DNA of 33,501 bases from Verrucomicrobiales bacterium (lineage in GTDB: Bacteria; Verrucomicrobiota; Verrucomicrobiia; Limisphaerales; F1-12-MAGs170), in assembly GCA_005777315.1 (NCBI GenBank), contig SXMN01000214.1:1-33501 (forward strand). The letters run 5' to 3'. The position numbers and the translations under genes were made by a program. Positions 8,120 to 15,798 of this stretch are shown piece after piece. The notes under the pieces were generated by a model that searched no databases, had not been told where the DNA came from, and saw only the letters and a list, made by a program, of their open reading frames with translations. Numbering within the stretch: position 1 is the stretch's first letter; every line of letters begins with the position of its first letter.

Positions 8120-9286
8120 GTGAAGTTCGATGTCCTCATCATCGGCGGGGGCGCAGCGGGATTGATGTGCGCCATCGAAGCCGGCAAACGCGGCCGCAAA
8201 GTGGCCGTGATCGAGCACGCCGAGCGGATCGGGAAAAAGATCCTCATCTCGGGTGGTGGCCGTTGCAATTTCACCAATACCGGAGCGACCGCCGCCAATT
8301 ACCTCACCAGCGGCAGCCCTCATTTTTGCAAATCCGCGCTCGCGCGCTACACACCGGCTGACTTCCTCGCGCTTGTCGAGCGGCACGGCATTGCCTGGCA
8401 CGAGAAGAAGCTCGGACAGTTGTTCTGCGATTCCAGTTCGCGGCAGATTGTGGAGATGCTGGAAAACGAATGCGCCTCGGCGGGAGTCAGCATCCGCCTG
8501 AATTGCCGGGTGAACGCGGTGAGCAAACCGCTCGGGTTCGAGGTCGATACCAACCTCGGCACATTCACAGCAGATTCCCTCGTCATCGCCTCGGGCGGTC
8601 TCTCCTTTGCCAAACTTGGCGCGACCGATTTCGGTTACCGCATCGCGGGGCAATTCGGATTGAAGATCGTGCAACCACGGCCGGGCTTGGTCCCCTTGAC
8701 TTTCAACGCGGCGGACTCCGCCAGTTTCTCTGACTTGAGCGGCCTGTCCGTCGATGTGGCGGCGAGCTCGGAGGGAATACACTTCAGGGAAAATCTTCTC
8801 ATCACGCATCGTGGACTCAGTGGGCCGGCGATTCTGCAGGCGTCGAGCTATTCTACAGAGGCGCTGCACCTCGACATCCTTCCCGACGATCCAGGAACGA
8901 CGTTGTTCGAGCTGGACCGGCGCACGAGCAAGGAGTTGAAAACCGTCCTGAGCCGGCGTCTGCCGCAGCGGTTCGCTCAAGCGTGGTGTTCGAGGTTTTT
9001 TGCGACGGCAAAGCCTATGTGCCAGATGTCGAACCGTGAACTCGAACTCATCGCCGCGAGGCTCCACGATTGGGAATTCCGTCCGGCAGGTACTGAGGGC
9101 TACCCAAAAGCTGAGGTTACCGTCGGCGGCGTGGATACCAGCGAGCTTTCCTCGAAGTCGATGGAATCCCGCAAAGTCCCCGGTCTCTATTTCATTGGCG
9201 AGGTCGTGGACCTGACGGGCTGGCTGGGTGGCTACAATTTCCAGTGGGCATGGTCCTCGGGCCACGCGGCGGGGCAGGTAGTGTAA
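8120..9286 (+). CDS. HI0933/BaiN-type NAD(P)/FAD-dependent oxidoreductase
   Basis: A 388-residue flavoprotein of the HI0933-like family. An FAD-binding Rossmann motif lies at residues 5-20 (VLIIGGGAAGLMCAIEAG), followed by the family signature GKKILISGGGRCNFTNT. A second conserved block lies near residues 155-165 (LVIASGGLSFAKLGATDFGY), and the C-terminal block GYNFQWAWSSGHAAG holds FAD again. The length is typical (about 390-420). The chosen start is GTG at 8120, placing the Rossmann strand directly at the N-terminus; no clear Shine-Dalgarno precedes it. The substrate is not predictable: characterised relatives act on bile-acid intermediates or other small molecules, while most are unassigned. 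The ACT-domain gene follows 44 nt downstream on the same strand. Confidence 0.9.
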   Translation: MKFDVLIIGGGAAGLMCAIEAGKRGRKVAVIEHAERIGKKILISGGGRCNFTNTGATAANYLTSGSPHFCKSALARYTPADFLALVERHGIAWHEKKLGQLFCDSSSRQIVEMLENECASAGVSIRLNCRVNAVSKPLGFEVDTNLGTFTADSLVIASGGLSFAKLGATDFGYRIAGQFGLKIVQPRPGLVPLTFNAADSASFSDLSGLSVDVAASSEGIHFRENLLITHRGLSGPAILQASSYSTEALHLDILPDDPGTTLFELDRRTSKELKTVLSRRLPQRFAQAWCSRFFATAKPMCQMSNRELELIAARLHDWEFRPAGTEGYPKAEVTVGGVDTSELSSKSMESRKVPGLYFIGEVVDLTGWLGGYNFQWAWSSGHAAGQVV

Positions 9287-9330
9287 ACGATTGACTTGTC
9301 AGAAAAGGCGCGTCCGAACAGATTGCCGTT

Positions 9331-9864
9331 ATGCAATCTTCCCTGCTCGTGATGACAGTCATCGGTACCGACCGCCCCGGCCTGGTGGACTCCGTGGCCA
9401 GTCTGGTGACCCAGCATGGAGGCAACTGGCTGGAGAGCCGGATGTCGCGGCTGGGTGGCCAGTTCGCCGGGATTCTCCGCATAGAACTTCCTCAAGATCG
9501 ACAAGCATCGCTCGTGGAAGCTTTGCGCTTGCTGTCTTCGCAAGGCCTCGCCGTGGTTGTCCATCAGGACCAGCCTTCCAATGCCCCGGCACAACAGCCA
9601 TTATATCTTCTCGATATCATGGGGCAGGATCGTCCTGGAATCGTCCGCGACATTTCCCGAGCCCTCGCACGTCGAAATGTGAACGTGGAAGAGCTCGACA
9701 CTGAGTGCGCCAGCGCTGCCATGTCCGGGGAAACCGTCTTCAAGGCGCGAGCCACCGTGAAGCTCCCGCCTGATTGCGACCTCAACGACCTGAGCCGGGA
9801 ACTGCAAAAGATCGGCGAAGATCTGATTGTCGATGTCGCGATCCAACGCCTGCCGGCGGGGTGA
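9331..9864 (+). CDS. Double ACT-domain protein, GcvR-like
   Basis: A 177-residue protein of two ACT domains in tandem. The first (about 1-80) starts LLVMTVIGTDRPGLVDSVAS and the second (about 90-175) starts LYLLDIMGQDRPGIVRDIS. The G-x-D-R-P-G loop of each is the typical ACT ligand-binding turn. The length and arrangement match the GcvR family, which in Escherichia coli represses the glycine cleavage operon by binding GcvA. No gcv genes or GcvA regulator are in this window, so the regulatory target is unknown. It starts with ATG 44 nt after the flavoprotein stop and may share its transcript. Cytoplasmic; no DNA-binding domain of its own. Confidence 0.85.
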   Translation: MQSSLLVMTVIGTDRPGLVDSVASLVTQHGGNWLESRMSRLGGQFAGILRIELPQDRQASLVEALRLLSSQGLAVVVHQDQPSNAPAQQPLYLLDIMGQDRPGIVRDISRALARRNVNVEELDTECASAAMSGETVFKARATVKLPPDCDLNDLSRELQKIGEDLIVDVAIQRLPAG

Positions 9865-10284
9865 GCCATTGCGGATCTGGGAGGGGATAGTTGAGCGGCA
9901 ACATTGAAATGTTTTATCGGATGGCCAGGACGGCTAACCACATCCGATCATGTCCGGGTGTGATTAAAAGTGGGTGAGGGATGAACCCGGTCCGACCTGG
10001 GAACGCCGGCATCCCTGCCGGCGCGGGCAGCGAGTGCGGACGGGTGCCCGGGGAGGGAAATCGCCGGCAAGGATGCCAGCGTTCCCAGGCGCAGTATCAC
10101 CCGCTTTTAATCCCACCCATCATGTCCAAAATACCTATTGCTCGCCGGTCTTCAGATTTGCTAAACCCCCGCGGTTCAAGCGTTGGGCTTATCTGAAACA
10201 ATTGGATCGCATATGCAACCTTTGCCAGGTAACTCGCATAAAGGTGAACTGAGTCTGAGAGCAGCAATCAAACATGGAGATTTT
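9865..10284. other. Intergenic region before the subtilisin gene
   Basis: About 420 bp holding the inverted-repeat element at 9996-10090 (separate entry) and, after it, the leader of the protease gene. No clear terminator for the ACT gene and no confident promoter were found. Frames here translate the inverted repeat (AGIPAG-type peptides) and are not genes. Confidence 0.5.
9996..10090. repeat. 95-bp inverted-repeat element (AGIPAG type)
   Basis: The left arm at 9996-10023 begins CCTGGGAACGCCGGCATCCC and the right arm at 10062-10090 is its near-perfect reverse complement, ending GCGTTCCCAGGC. The same unit occurs as a half copy inside both TPR genes (5451-5480 and 28303-28332), where it encodes EPGSAGI-[RP]-AGE. 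It is a dispersed element of this genome found in both intergenic and coding DNA. Confidence 0.82.
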
Positions 10285-12030
10285 ATGACTAATCCATCAA
10301 ACATCTGGTCGAAAACAGCGGTGATCGCTGCGGCGCTGATTATTTCATGCGTCATGCAGTGGGTAACGGCTTCCGCGCAACCATTCGCGACAGTCCGGGA
10401 TAATGCCGACGGCACCGAATACATGGCCGGGCAAATCCTCATCAAATTCAAGGAGGCGGCCACCGATGGAGAATTGGCCGACGCCGCCAGGCGAGGCGGC
10501 TTGGGCGGGTTGATCAGGCACATCCATACCGACGCCATGAAGACAGAGGGCAGCTCAGGCATCAGCCACATGTGGACTGGTCTTCCGGTGCAAGCAGCCA
10601 TCCAGGCGCTGGCAAAAAATCCGGCCGTCGAGTTCGCCGAGCCAAACTTCGTTTACAAGCACCAGGCTGCTCCTCCGAGCGATGCTTATTTTTTCAACGG
10701 CAGTTTATGGGGCATGTACGGCGATGCCTCCTCTCCAGCCAACCAGTACGGTAGCCAGGCCGCCGAGGCTTGGGCTGCCACAACCTACATCGGCACCGGC
10801 GCCAGCGATGTCGTTGTTGGCGTGATCGATGAAGGAATTCAGTTCACTCATCCGGACCTGGCGGTGAACATCTGGACCAACCGTCTCGACCCTGTGGATG
10901 GCATCGACAACGATAGCAACGGCTATGTGGACGATGTTCACGGCTGGAATTGCGTCAACAACAACAACGTCATCTACACCCCCGGCCAGGATGCGCACGG
11001 TACTCACGTTTCAGGGACCATTGGTGCCGCTGCCAACGGCATTGGAGTGGTCGGCGTCAACTGGAACGTGACCATCATTTCGGGGAAATTCCTCGGACCC
11101 AATGGAGGCAGTCTGGCCGATGCAGTCGAAGCAGTGGACTATTTCACGGACCTTAAGGGGAGGCATGGGATGAAGCTTGTCGCGATCAACAATTCCTGGG
11201 GTGGTGGCGGTTACTCTCAATCACTCCATGACGCCATCATTCGCGCTGCCAAGAAAGACATCCTGTTCATAGCCGCCGCCGGAAACGGCGATTTTCTCGG
11301 TCAGGCAATCAATAATGACACCAGCGCCACTTACCCCGCCAACTACGATACAACCGTTGGCACCAGCACCCAGTCCGCCGCCAGCTACAACTCCGTAATC
11401 GCCGTCACCGCCATTGACAGCGCTGGCGCAAAGGCCACCTGGGCCAACTATGGCGCAACGAAAGTTCATCTGGGCGCTCCCGGAGTGAACATCAATTCAA
11501 CACTCCCAACGGACACTTACGGCGCTTACAACGGAACTTCCATGGCCACGCCGCATGTCACCGGGGCTGCGGCGTTGTATGCCTCCACTCATCCTTCAGC
11601 GAACGCGAGAGACATCCGCAACGCCCTGTTGAATTCGACGATTCCAACTTCATCACTCGCAGGAAAGACAGTCACAGGCGGACGATTGAACCTCAGTTCG
11701 GTTATTGACCCGAGCTACACGCCACCACCACTGCCCCAGCCTCCCAATGCGCCAACAGATCTGAAGGCCACCGCAATTTCTCGGTCACAGATTAATCTCT
11801 CCTGGTTGCCGGGTGCTTCGGGAGCAGCGGCCACCGGCTTCAAAATCGAACGATCCAGGAACGGGGGTAGTTTCTCCCAGATCGCAACGGTGGTGGCGGT
11901 TCCGGGTGTGAACACCTTCAACAACACGGGCCTCAGCCGAAACACGACCTACAATTACCGCGTCCGAGGCTACAACGCAGCAGGGAACAGTGCCTACTCG
12001 ACCATCAAGTCGGCGAAGACGTTTAACTGA
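10285..12030 (+). CDS. Secreted subtilisin-like serine protease (S8) with C-terminal fn3 domain
   Basis: A 581-residue preproprotease. The ATG at 10285 was chosen because GGAG lies 5 nt upstream and a signal peptide follows (about residues 1-31, cleavage near ASAQP); the frame is open 34 codons further up. An inhibitor-like propeptide (about 45-125, GQILIKFKEAATDGELAD) precedes the S8 domain. The catalytic triad is visible: Asp182 in VGVIDEGIQFTHPDL, His238 in HGTHVSGT, Ser419 in NGTSMATPHVTG, with the oxyanion Asn334 in AAAGNGD. A proline-rich linker (479-490) leads to one fibronectin type III domain (490-580). The protein is extracellular or periplasmic and complete, with no missing catalytic residue. 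A strong terminator follows at 12050-12086. Confidence 0.95.
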   Translation: MTNPSNIWSKTAVIAAALIISCVMQWVTASAQPFATVRDNADGTEYMAGQILIKFKEAATDGELADAARRGGLGGLIRHIHTDAMKTEGSSGISHMWTGLPVQAAIQALAKNPAVEFAEPNFVYKHQAAPPSDAYFFNGSLWGMYGDASSPANQYGSQAAEAWAATTYIGTGASDVVVGVIDEGIQFTHPDLAVNIWTNRLDPVDGIDNDSNGYVDDVHGWNCVNNNNVIYTPGQDAHGTHVSGTIGAAANGIGVVGVNWNVTIISGKFLGPNGGSLADAVEAVDYFTDLKGRHGMKLVAINNSWGGGGYSQSLHDAIIRAAKKDILFIAAAGNGDFLGQAINNDTSATYPANYDTTVGTSTQSAASYNSVIAVTAIDSAGAKATWANYGATKVHLGAPGVNINSTLPTDTYGAYNGTSMATPHVTGAAALYASTHPSANARDIRNALLNSTIPTSSLAGKTVTGGRLNLSSVIDPSYTPPPLPQPPNAPTDLKATAISRSQINLSWLPGASGAAATGFKIERSRNGGSFSQIATVVAVPGVNTFNNTGLSRNTTYNYRVRGYNAAGNSAYSTIKSAKTFN

Positions 12031-12049
12031 GCCTCGATCCTCGTTATCA

Positions 12050-12086
12050 GCCCGGATCTCTCTGAGAGAGATCCGGGCTTTCTCTT
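12050..12086 (+). terminator. Rho-independent terminator of the subtilisin gene
   Basis: A perfect 13-bp stem, GCCCGGATCTCTC at 12050-12062 and GAGAGATCCGGGC at 12066-12078, has a 3-nt loop and is followed by TTTCTCTT. It starts 20 nt after the protease stop codon. Confidence 0.9.
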
Positions 12087-12133
12087 CCGATGCAGGCTCA
12101 ATCGCCATCATTCGGTTTGCGTTCGATAATCCC

Positions 12134-12580
12134 ATGAGAACTGGCGCGCTTCGATTCATACTCTCCCTCGCCATTCTTTTGAACGGTTGCGTCAGCGATC
12201 GTGGTTCAATCCCAGTGGCGATGCGCCGCCTCGACAAGGGCACTCAGAGTGGTGTCATCGAATCGCGGCAACTTGTGATCCAGGACAATGCCGGTTGGGA
12301 GAAGCTCTGGGGCGATCACAAATCGGGAATTCAACCATCCCAACCACTGCCGGAGATCGATTTCAGCCGGGAAATGGTGATCTTCGTCGCGTTGGGACAA
12401 CAATTCACCGGGGGAACTTCCGTGGAGATCGATCGCGTCGAAAACTCTGGCAGAGATCTGAAGATTCTCGTCCGGCAGCGGGTTCCACCAGACGGCTCCA
12501 TGGTTACTCAGGCTCTGACCTCCCCTTTCGACATCGTCGCAGTTCCGAAATCAAATCTCCCCTCCAAGTTTATCAAGTGA
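12134..12580 (+). CDS. PrcB-like lipoprotein
   Basis: A 148-residue lipoprotein. The ATG at 12134 was chosen because it sits just before a lipoprotein signal peptide, with hydrophobic FILSLAILLNGC giving a lipobox LNGC; the frame is open further upstream but runs back into the terminator. The mature part carries a PrcB C-terminal-type domain: W-x-x-L-W near the start (GWEKLWGDHKSG), then IDFSREMVIFVALGQQFTGG, and a final strand region FDIVAVPKSN. PrcB is a partner of the PrtP protease complex in Treponema, but the domain is widespread in proteins of unknown role. It lies after the protease terminator, so probably has its own promoter; a link with the upstream subtilisin is possible but unproven. 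Confidence 0.75.
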   Translation: MRTGALRFILSLAILLNGCVSDRGSIPVAMRRLDKGTQSGVIESRQLVIQDNAGWEKLWGDHKSGIQPSQPLPEIDFSREMVIFVALGQQFTGGTSVEIDRVENSGRDLKILVRQRVPPDGSMVTQALTSPFDIVAVPKSNLPSKFIK

Positions 12581-12606
12581 GGATTGACCGCCATCATCTG
12601 GCTTAA

Positions 12607-12898
12607 GAGCCTGTCTGAAAATTCCGTGGGAGTCCTGTTTTCGAGGAAAAGGCTGGATGGCGAGGCGCGACGAGGGAGGATACCCGCAGAGGTCTCCGAC
12701 CGAGGAGCAACGAAGCCAGACGGGCTTTTCCTCGAAAACCCTCCGGGCGGCGGGTCTTTTGTCTGTGGCCTGCGTTGGCTCGGCCGTCACAGCCCGCTGC
12801 GGGGAATTGCCAGTGCGGCTCGCACCTCCGGCCTCGCCGGCCTTGGCCACAGCCAAAATCCCTCGCCGCAGGACCCCACGCAATTTTCAGACGGGCTC
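12607..12898. mobile_element. MITE-like element with terminal inverted repeats and TAA target duplication
   Basis: The left end, GAGCCTGTCTGAAAATTCCG (12607 on), is matched by the reverse complement of the right end, GAGCCCGTCTGAAAATTGCG (ending 12898). The arms are about 30 bp (12607-12637 and 12869-12898) with about three differences. Both ends are flanked by TAA (12604-12606 and 12899-12901), a candidate 3-bp target-site duplication. No transposase is encoded. An inner perfect inverted repeat, GTTTTCGAGGAAAAG at 12637-12651 and its complement at 12725-12739, suggests a folded structure. A TNA-type duplication would fit an IS5-family parent; that parent is inferred, not seen. Confidence 0.75.
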
Positions 12899-12970
12899 TA
12901 AGCGACGGAAATGTTGTTCGTGTGCTCGTTTCAATTCTCAAGGTCCTGACCCACGGGCAAGTTTTCGGAT

Positions 12971-13004
12971 ACTGAGGAGGCGGTGGGATAGGCTTCTCCT
13001 CAGT
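12971..13004. repeat. Second copy of the GGGATAG hairpin family
   Basis: ACTGAGGAG at 12971-12979 pairs with CTCCTCAGT at 12996-13004, with GGGATAG between the arms. It matches the perfect hairpin at 8025-8066 in arm sequence and loop, but the inner part of the stem has decayed. It lies in the convergent gap downstream of the binding-protein gene. Confidence 0.7.
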
Positions 13005-13133
13005 CAGCCCGCGATGCGCACAACAATCGTGGAGAAGAGGCAGCTTAACCAACTCGGGAGTTGGCCTCTGTGGAGGAAGCCGGTTTCATGACTTTGCTCC
13101 GCATGCAAGGAGCCCGCCCATACCGCCAGGCAA

Positions 13134-14156
13134 TTATTCCCCTCTCAACTTCTTCAAATTCGTCTTGAACACATCCACGTTGTTCTTGCGGACGACGACG
13201 ATGGGAACTTCGAGGAAGCCGTCCTTGGGGAGAACGGATTTGTCGCCGCGGGCGAGGCCGGCGAGGATACGGACAGAATGATAGCCGTAGAGGTTTGGTT
13301 GCTGGCTGACGGTGCCTTGCGCATTCCCGGCTGCAATGGCGTCGAGCGTGGCGTCCGCCTCGTCGAACGCGGCGACTTTGATCTTGCCGAGTTTGCCGGC
13401 GGTCTTAAGCGCTTCGATGCAGGCGGGAGGATTGTATGCAAAGAGGCCGACCATGCAGGCAAGGTCAGGGTAGGCCGCGATGGCATCCTCAGCGTTTGAT
13501 TTGGCCTTCGCGCGGTCGAAATTATCGGTGCGAGTGCTGATGATGGTGTACTTGGCACCCTTGAGTTCCTTGCCGGCGGGATCGTAATTGATTTGGGAAA
13601 GGGATTGCTCCGGACGATCCAGCAGTTCATCGATCACACCCTGGCGGCGCTGCTGGGCGTTGAGCTGCTCCAGTCGGCCAACAAAAATCATGACCTTGCC
13701 GCCATTGGGAATGGCTTCCTTGACCAGCTTGCCGCACGTGCGACCTGCCACGTAATTATTCATGCCGATGAATGCCAGGCGCTTCGAGTTGGGCGCGTCA
13801 GAATCGTGCGTGATGACATGCGTCTGGGTGGCGGCCTGGTTGATGAATTCCACCTGGTTCTGCGCATCGATCGGGCTGATGGCGATGCCGTCAATGCCGC
13901 GCACAAGCAGCGTCTCGATCAACCGCTTTTGGTCTGCAATGCCTTTGGTGGGCATGAGCACCTCGGTATCGACGTTGAATTCCGCCGCCGCCTGCTTCAC
14001 ACCGGCGGAAGCCACGTTCCAGAATGGATCCACCCCGTTGGTGACGTAGGCGATCTTTGGCTTCTTCTCGGCGGCGAAACCAGTGAAGGCCAGCCCAACG
14101 AGAGCAACGACGGCGAAAGAGTACAGGAGTCTTGAATTCAATTTGATGAAGGTCAT
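13134..14156 (-). CDS. Sugar-type ABC transporter periplasmic substrate-binding protein
   Basis: A 340-residue periplasmic binding protein of the RbsB/Peripla_BP_4 type. The signal peptide covers about 1-28 (hydrophobic FAVVALVGLAFTGFAA). The mature protein begins KPKIAYVTNGVDPFWNVASAG, the family's first strand and ligand loop. It continues with DGIAISPIDAQNQVEFINQA, HVITHDSDAPNSKRLAFIG and a late KVAAFDEADATLDAIAAG hinge region. The length fits the family. Neither permease nor ATPase genes lie within the window, so it is an orphan here: it may serve a transporter elsewhere or a chemoreceptor/sensor. The ligand is likely a sugar or similar small polar molecule, not predictable further. The ATG at 14156 lacks a clear Shine-Dalgarno site. 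Confidence 0.88.
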   Translation of the reverse strand: MTFIKLNSRLLYSFAVVALVGLAFTGFAAEKKPKIAYVTNGVDPFWNVASAGVKQAAAEFNVDTEVLMPTKGIADQKRLIETLLVRGIDGIAISPIDAQNQVEFINQAATQTHVITHDSDAPNSKRLAFIGMNNYVAGRTCGKLVKEAIPNGGKVMIFVGRLEQLNAQQRRQGVIDELLDRPEQSLSQINYDPAGKELKGAKYTIISTRTDNFDRAKAKSNAEDAIAAYPDLACMVGLFAYNPPACIEALKTAGKLGKIKVAAFDEADATLDAIAAGNAQGTVSQQPNLYGYHSVRILAGLARGDKSVLPKDGFLEVPIVVVRKNNVDVFKTNLKKLRGE

Positions 14157-14238
14157 GGGCGCATGATTCGCGTTGGATGGAAAAATTCAAGAAGAAGCAG
14201 GGAAATTTCCTGAGAGATGACATGAGTGCCTCTTGAAG

Positions 14239-14262
14239 TTACTGAGAAGACTGTTGGATAGG
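14239..14262. repeat. Single arm related to the GGGATAG hairpin family
   Basis: TTACTGAGAAGACTGTTGGATAGG (24 nt at 14239-14262) resembles the left arm and loop of the hairpin at 8025-8066 (TTACTGAGGAGAC then GGGATAG). A matching right arm is not obvious. It lies about 80 nt upstream of the binding-protein ATG, in the probable promoter/leader region. Confidence 0.5.
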
Positions 14263-14339
14263 AGTGGCGAGAGCAGAACGACCACTCCCCCACCCTCAAA
14301 ACCGGACTGTCGGATTTCCCGCAACCTTCAGCAGATGCA

Positions 14340-15767
14340 TCAGTCCGAAAGATCGCCCCTTTTTTGAACCACCTCACCCGCCGCGGCCTCGATTTCCCCT
14401 CGCTGGAGCTGGATCTTCAGCCGCTGCCCCTTGGCGATGCAATGTGCATCACGCACAATGTTTCCGGTGGCCACGTCCGTCGTGATCGAATAACCGCGCC
14501 CAAGAACATTTTCGGGCGACAACAGCTTCAATTGGGCGGCAGCCTGCGTGTATCGGGCGAATGCGGCGACCAGCAGACGGCGGGAGTTCTCACCCAGTCT
14601 GCGCTCAATCAGACCAATTCTCTCGCGACCTTCCTGGATCCGATCAGAAGGCCGTAATCGGCTGATCCGCTGAAACAACGCCGCAAGAGACGCGCGTTGT
14701 GTCCGGCATCCGATCTTCACGGACCGGAGCAGGCTTGCTTGCAGATCGTCCAGCCGCTGCGCCTGATCCTGCAAACGTCTGCGTGGATGGAGACGCATCA
14801 GCCGGTGTACCAGGGAGGCCAGCCGTTCGTGCTCCGATGAAATCCGCTCCAGCGCCAGCTCGCGCAGATGTTCAGAAGCGCCCGCCACAAACTCACGACA
14901 GCCAAAGATTCCCTCCGTGATGATCTCCGCCGCCGCACTCGGTGTGGCGGCACGCACATCTGCCACAAAATCGCTGATCGTGAAATCGATCTCGTGACCC
15001 ACGGCTGAAACAACCGGCAGCCGGGATTCAAAGATCGCCACTGCAACAACCTCCTCGTTGAAAGCCCAAAGATCCTCGATGCTCCCGCCGCCCCGCGTCA
15101 CCAGGATCAGATCGAGTTTCTCAACCGCTGTTGCATTCCACTCATTCAACAGGCAGATCGCGTTGGCGATTTCCTCAGCCGCGCCGGCTCCCTGAACGCG
15201 GCAGGGGGCGAGAATCACCTCCAACGCCGAATCACGCCGCCTGATCACATGCAGCACATCGTGCAATGCCGCTCCGGTCGGCGAGGTGACAATGCCGATT
15301 CTGCCTGGATGCGTTGGAAGCGGACGCTTGTGTTCGGCATCAAACAAACCCTCCGCATTGAGCTTCTGTTTGAGCCTTTCAAAGGCGGCTTGCAAGGCGC
15401 CGACACCTTGAATCTCAACCTTCGTGACACGCAGTTGATACTGGCCGCGCGGCTCGTAAACCGTCATCTCTCCACAAACCACCACCTTCTGGCCGTCGCG
15501 CAGAAGCTCGCGTTCCACCGACCGCGCTTCGTCCCGGAACAGCACGCAACCCAACTGCGCACCCGCGTCCTTGATGGCGAAGTAGGAGTGTCCCGAGCTT
15601 TGCAGCCGGAAGTTTGAAATTTCTCCAGACACCCACACCCGGCCCACCTGCCCTTCAATCACTCGCTTTACGGTCAACGTCAGCTCACTCACGCTAAACA
15701 CGCGCCGCGTCGCTTCAGGAGGAAACAACTCACCAAAACTCCACTGTGATTTCAAAGGCTTGGCCAT
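14340..15767 (-). CDS. xseA: Exodeoxyribonuclease VII large subunit
   Basis: A 475-residue XseA, catalytic subunit of the nuclease that degrades single-stranded DNA from both ends. The N-terminal OB fold (about 20-115) has VWVSGEISNFRLQSSGHSYF. The catalytic domain includes IGIVTSPTGAALHDVLHVI, LILVTRGGGSIEDLWAFNEE and VVSAVGHEIDFTISDFVAD. A long helical coiled region and the C-terminal block LGRGYSITTD follow. The ATG at 15767 was chosen; a TTG three codons upstream (15776) is an alternative. It follows the YmdB-type gene closely (about 30 nt). The small subunit xseB, often next to xseA, was not found downstream, so it is elsewhere or too short to recognise. Confidence 0.95.
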   Translation of the reverse strand: MAKPLKSQWSFGELFPPEATRRVFSVSELTLTVKRVIEGQVGRVWVSGEISNFRLQSSGHSYFAIKDAGAQLGCVLFRDEARSVERELLRDGQKVVVCGEMTVYEPRGQYQLRVTKVEIQGVGALQAAFERLKQKLNAEGLFDAEHKRPLPTHPGRIGIVTSPTGAALHDVLHVIRRRDSALEVILAPCRVQGAGAAEEIANAICLLNEWNATAVEKLDLILVTRGGGSIEDLWAFNEEVVAVAIFESRLPVVSAVGHEIDFTISDFVADVRAATPSAAAEIITEGIFGCREFVAGASEHLRELALERISSEHERLASLVHRLMRLHPRRRLQDQAQRLDDLQASLLRSVKIGCRTQRASLAALFQRISRLRPSDRIQEGRERIGLIERRLGENSRRLLVAAFARYTQAAAQLKLLSPENVLGRGYSITTDVATGNIVRDAHCIAKGQRLKIQLQRGEIEAAAGEVVQKRGDLSD

Positions 15768-15798
15768 GTCCGACAATGTTCGAACTTCTCAATTCCTC

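Larger units (their letters stand above)
12581..13133. other. Gene-free region between prcB-like gene and the binding-protein gene
   Basis: About 550 bp lie between convergent genes. Most is the MITE-like element (12607-12898). The rest holds a hairpin of the GGGATAG family at 12971-13004. Frames through the MITE are translations of repeat DNA and not credible genes. Confidence 0.6.

Noticed and set aside
8108..9265. 385-codon minus-strand frame opposite the flavoprotein
   Set aside because: Antisense to a clear HI0933-type protein; its translation shows no family features.
12657..13091. 144-codon frame through the MITE-like element
   Set aside because: It begins inside the element, crosses its end and has no domain; non-coding MITE DNA explains it better.
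14157..14339. Search for xseB after xseA
   Set aside because: The short frames here (up to 74 codons) do not show the helical, acidic XseB pattern and have no fitting start.
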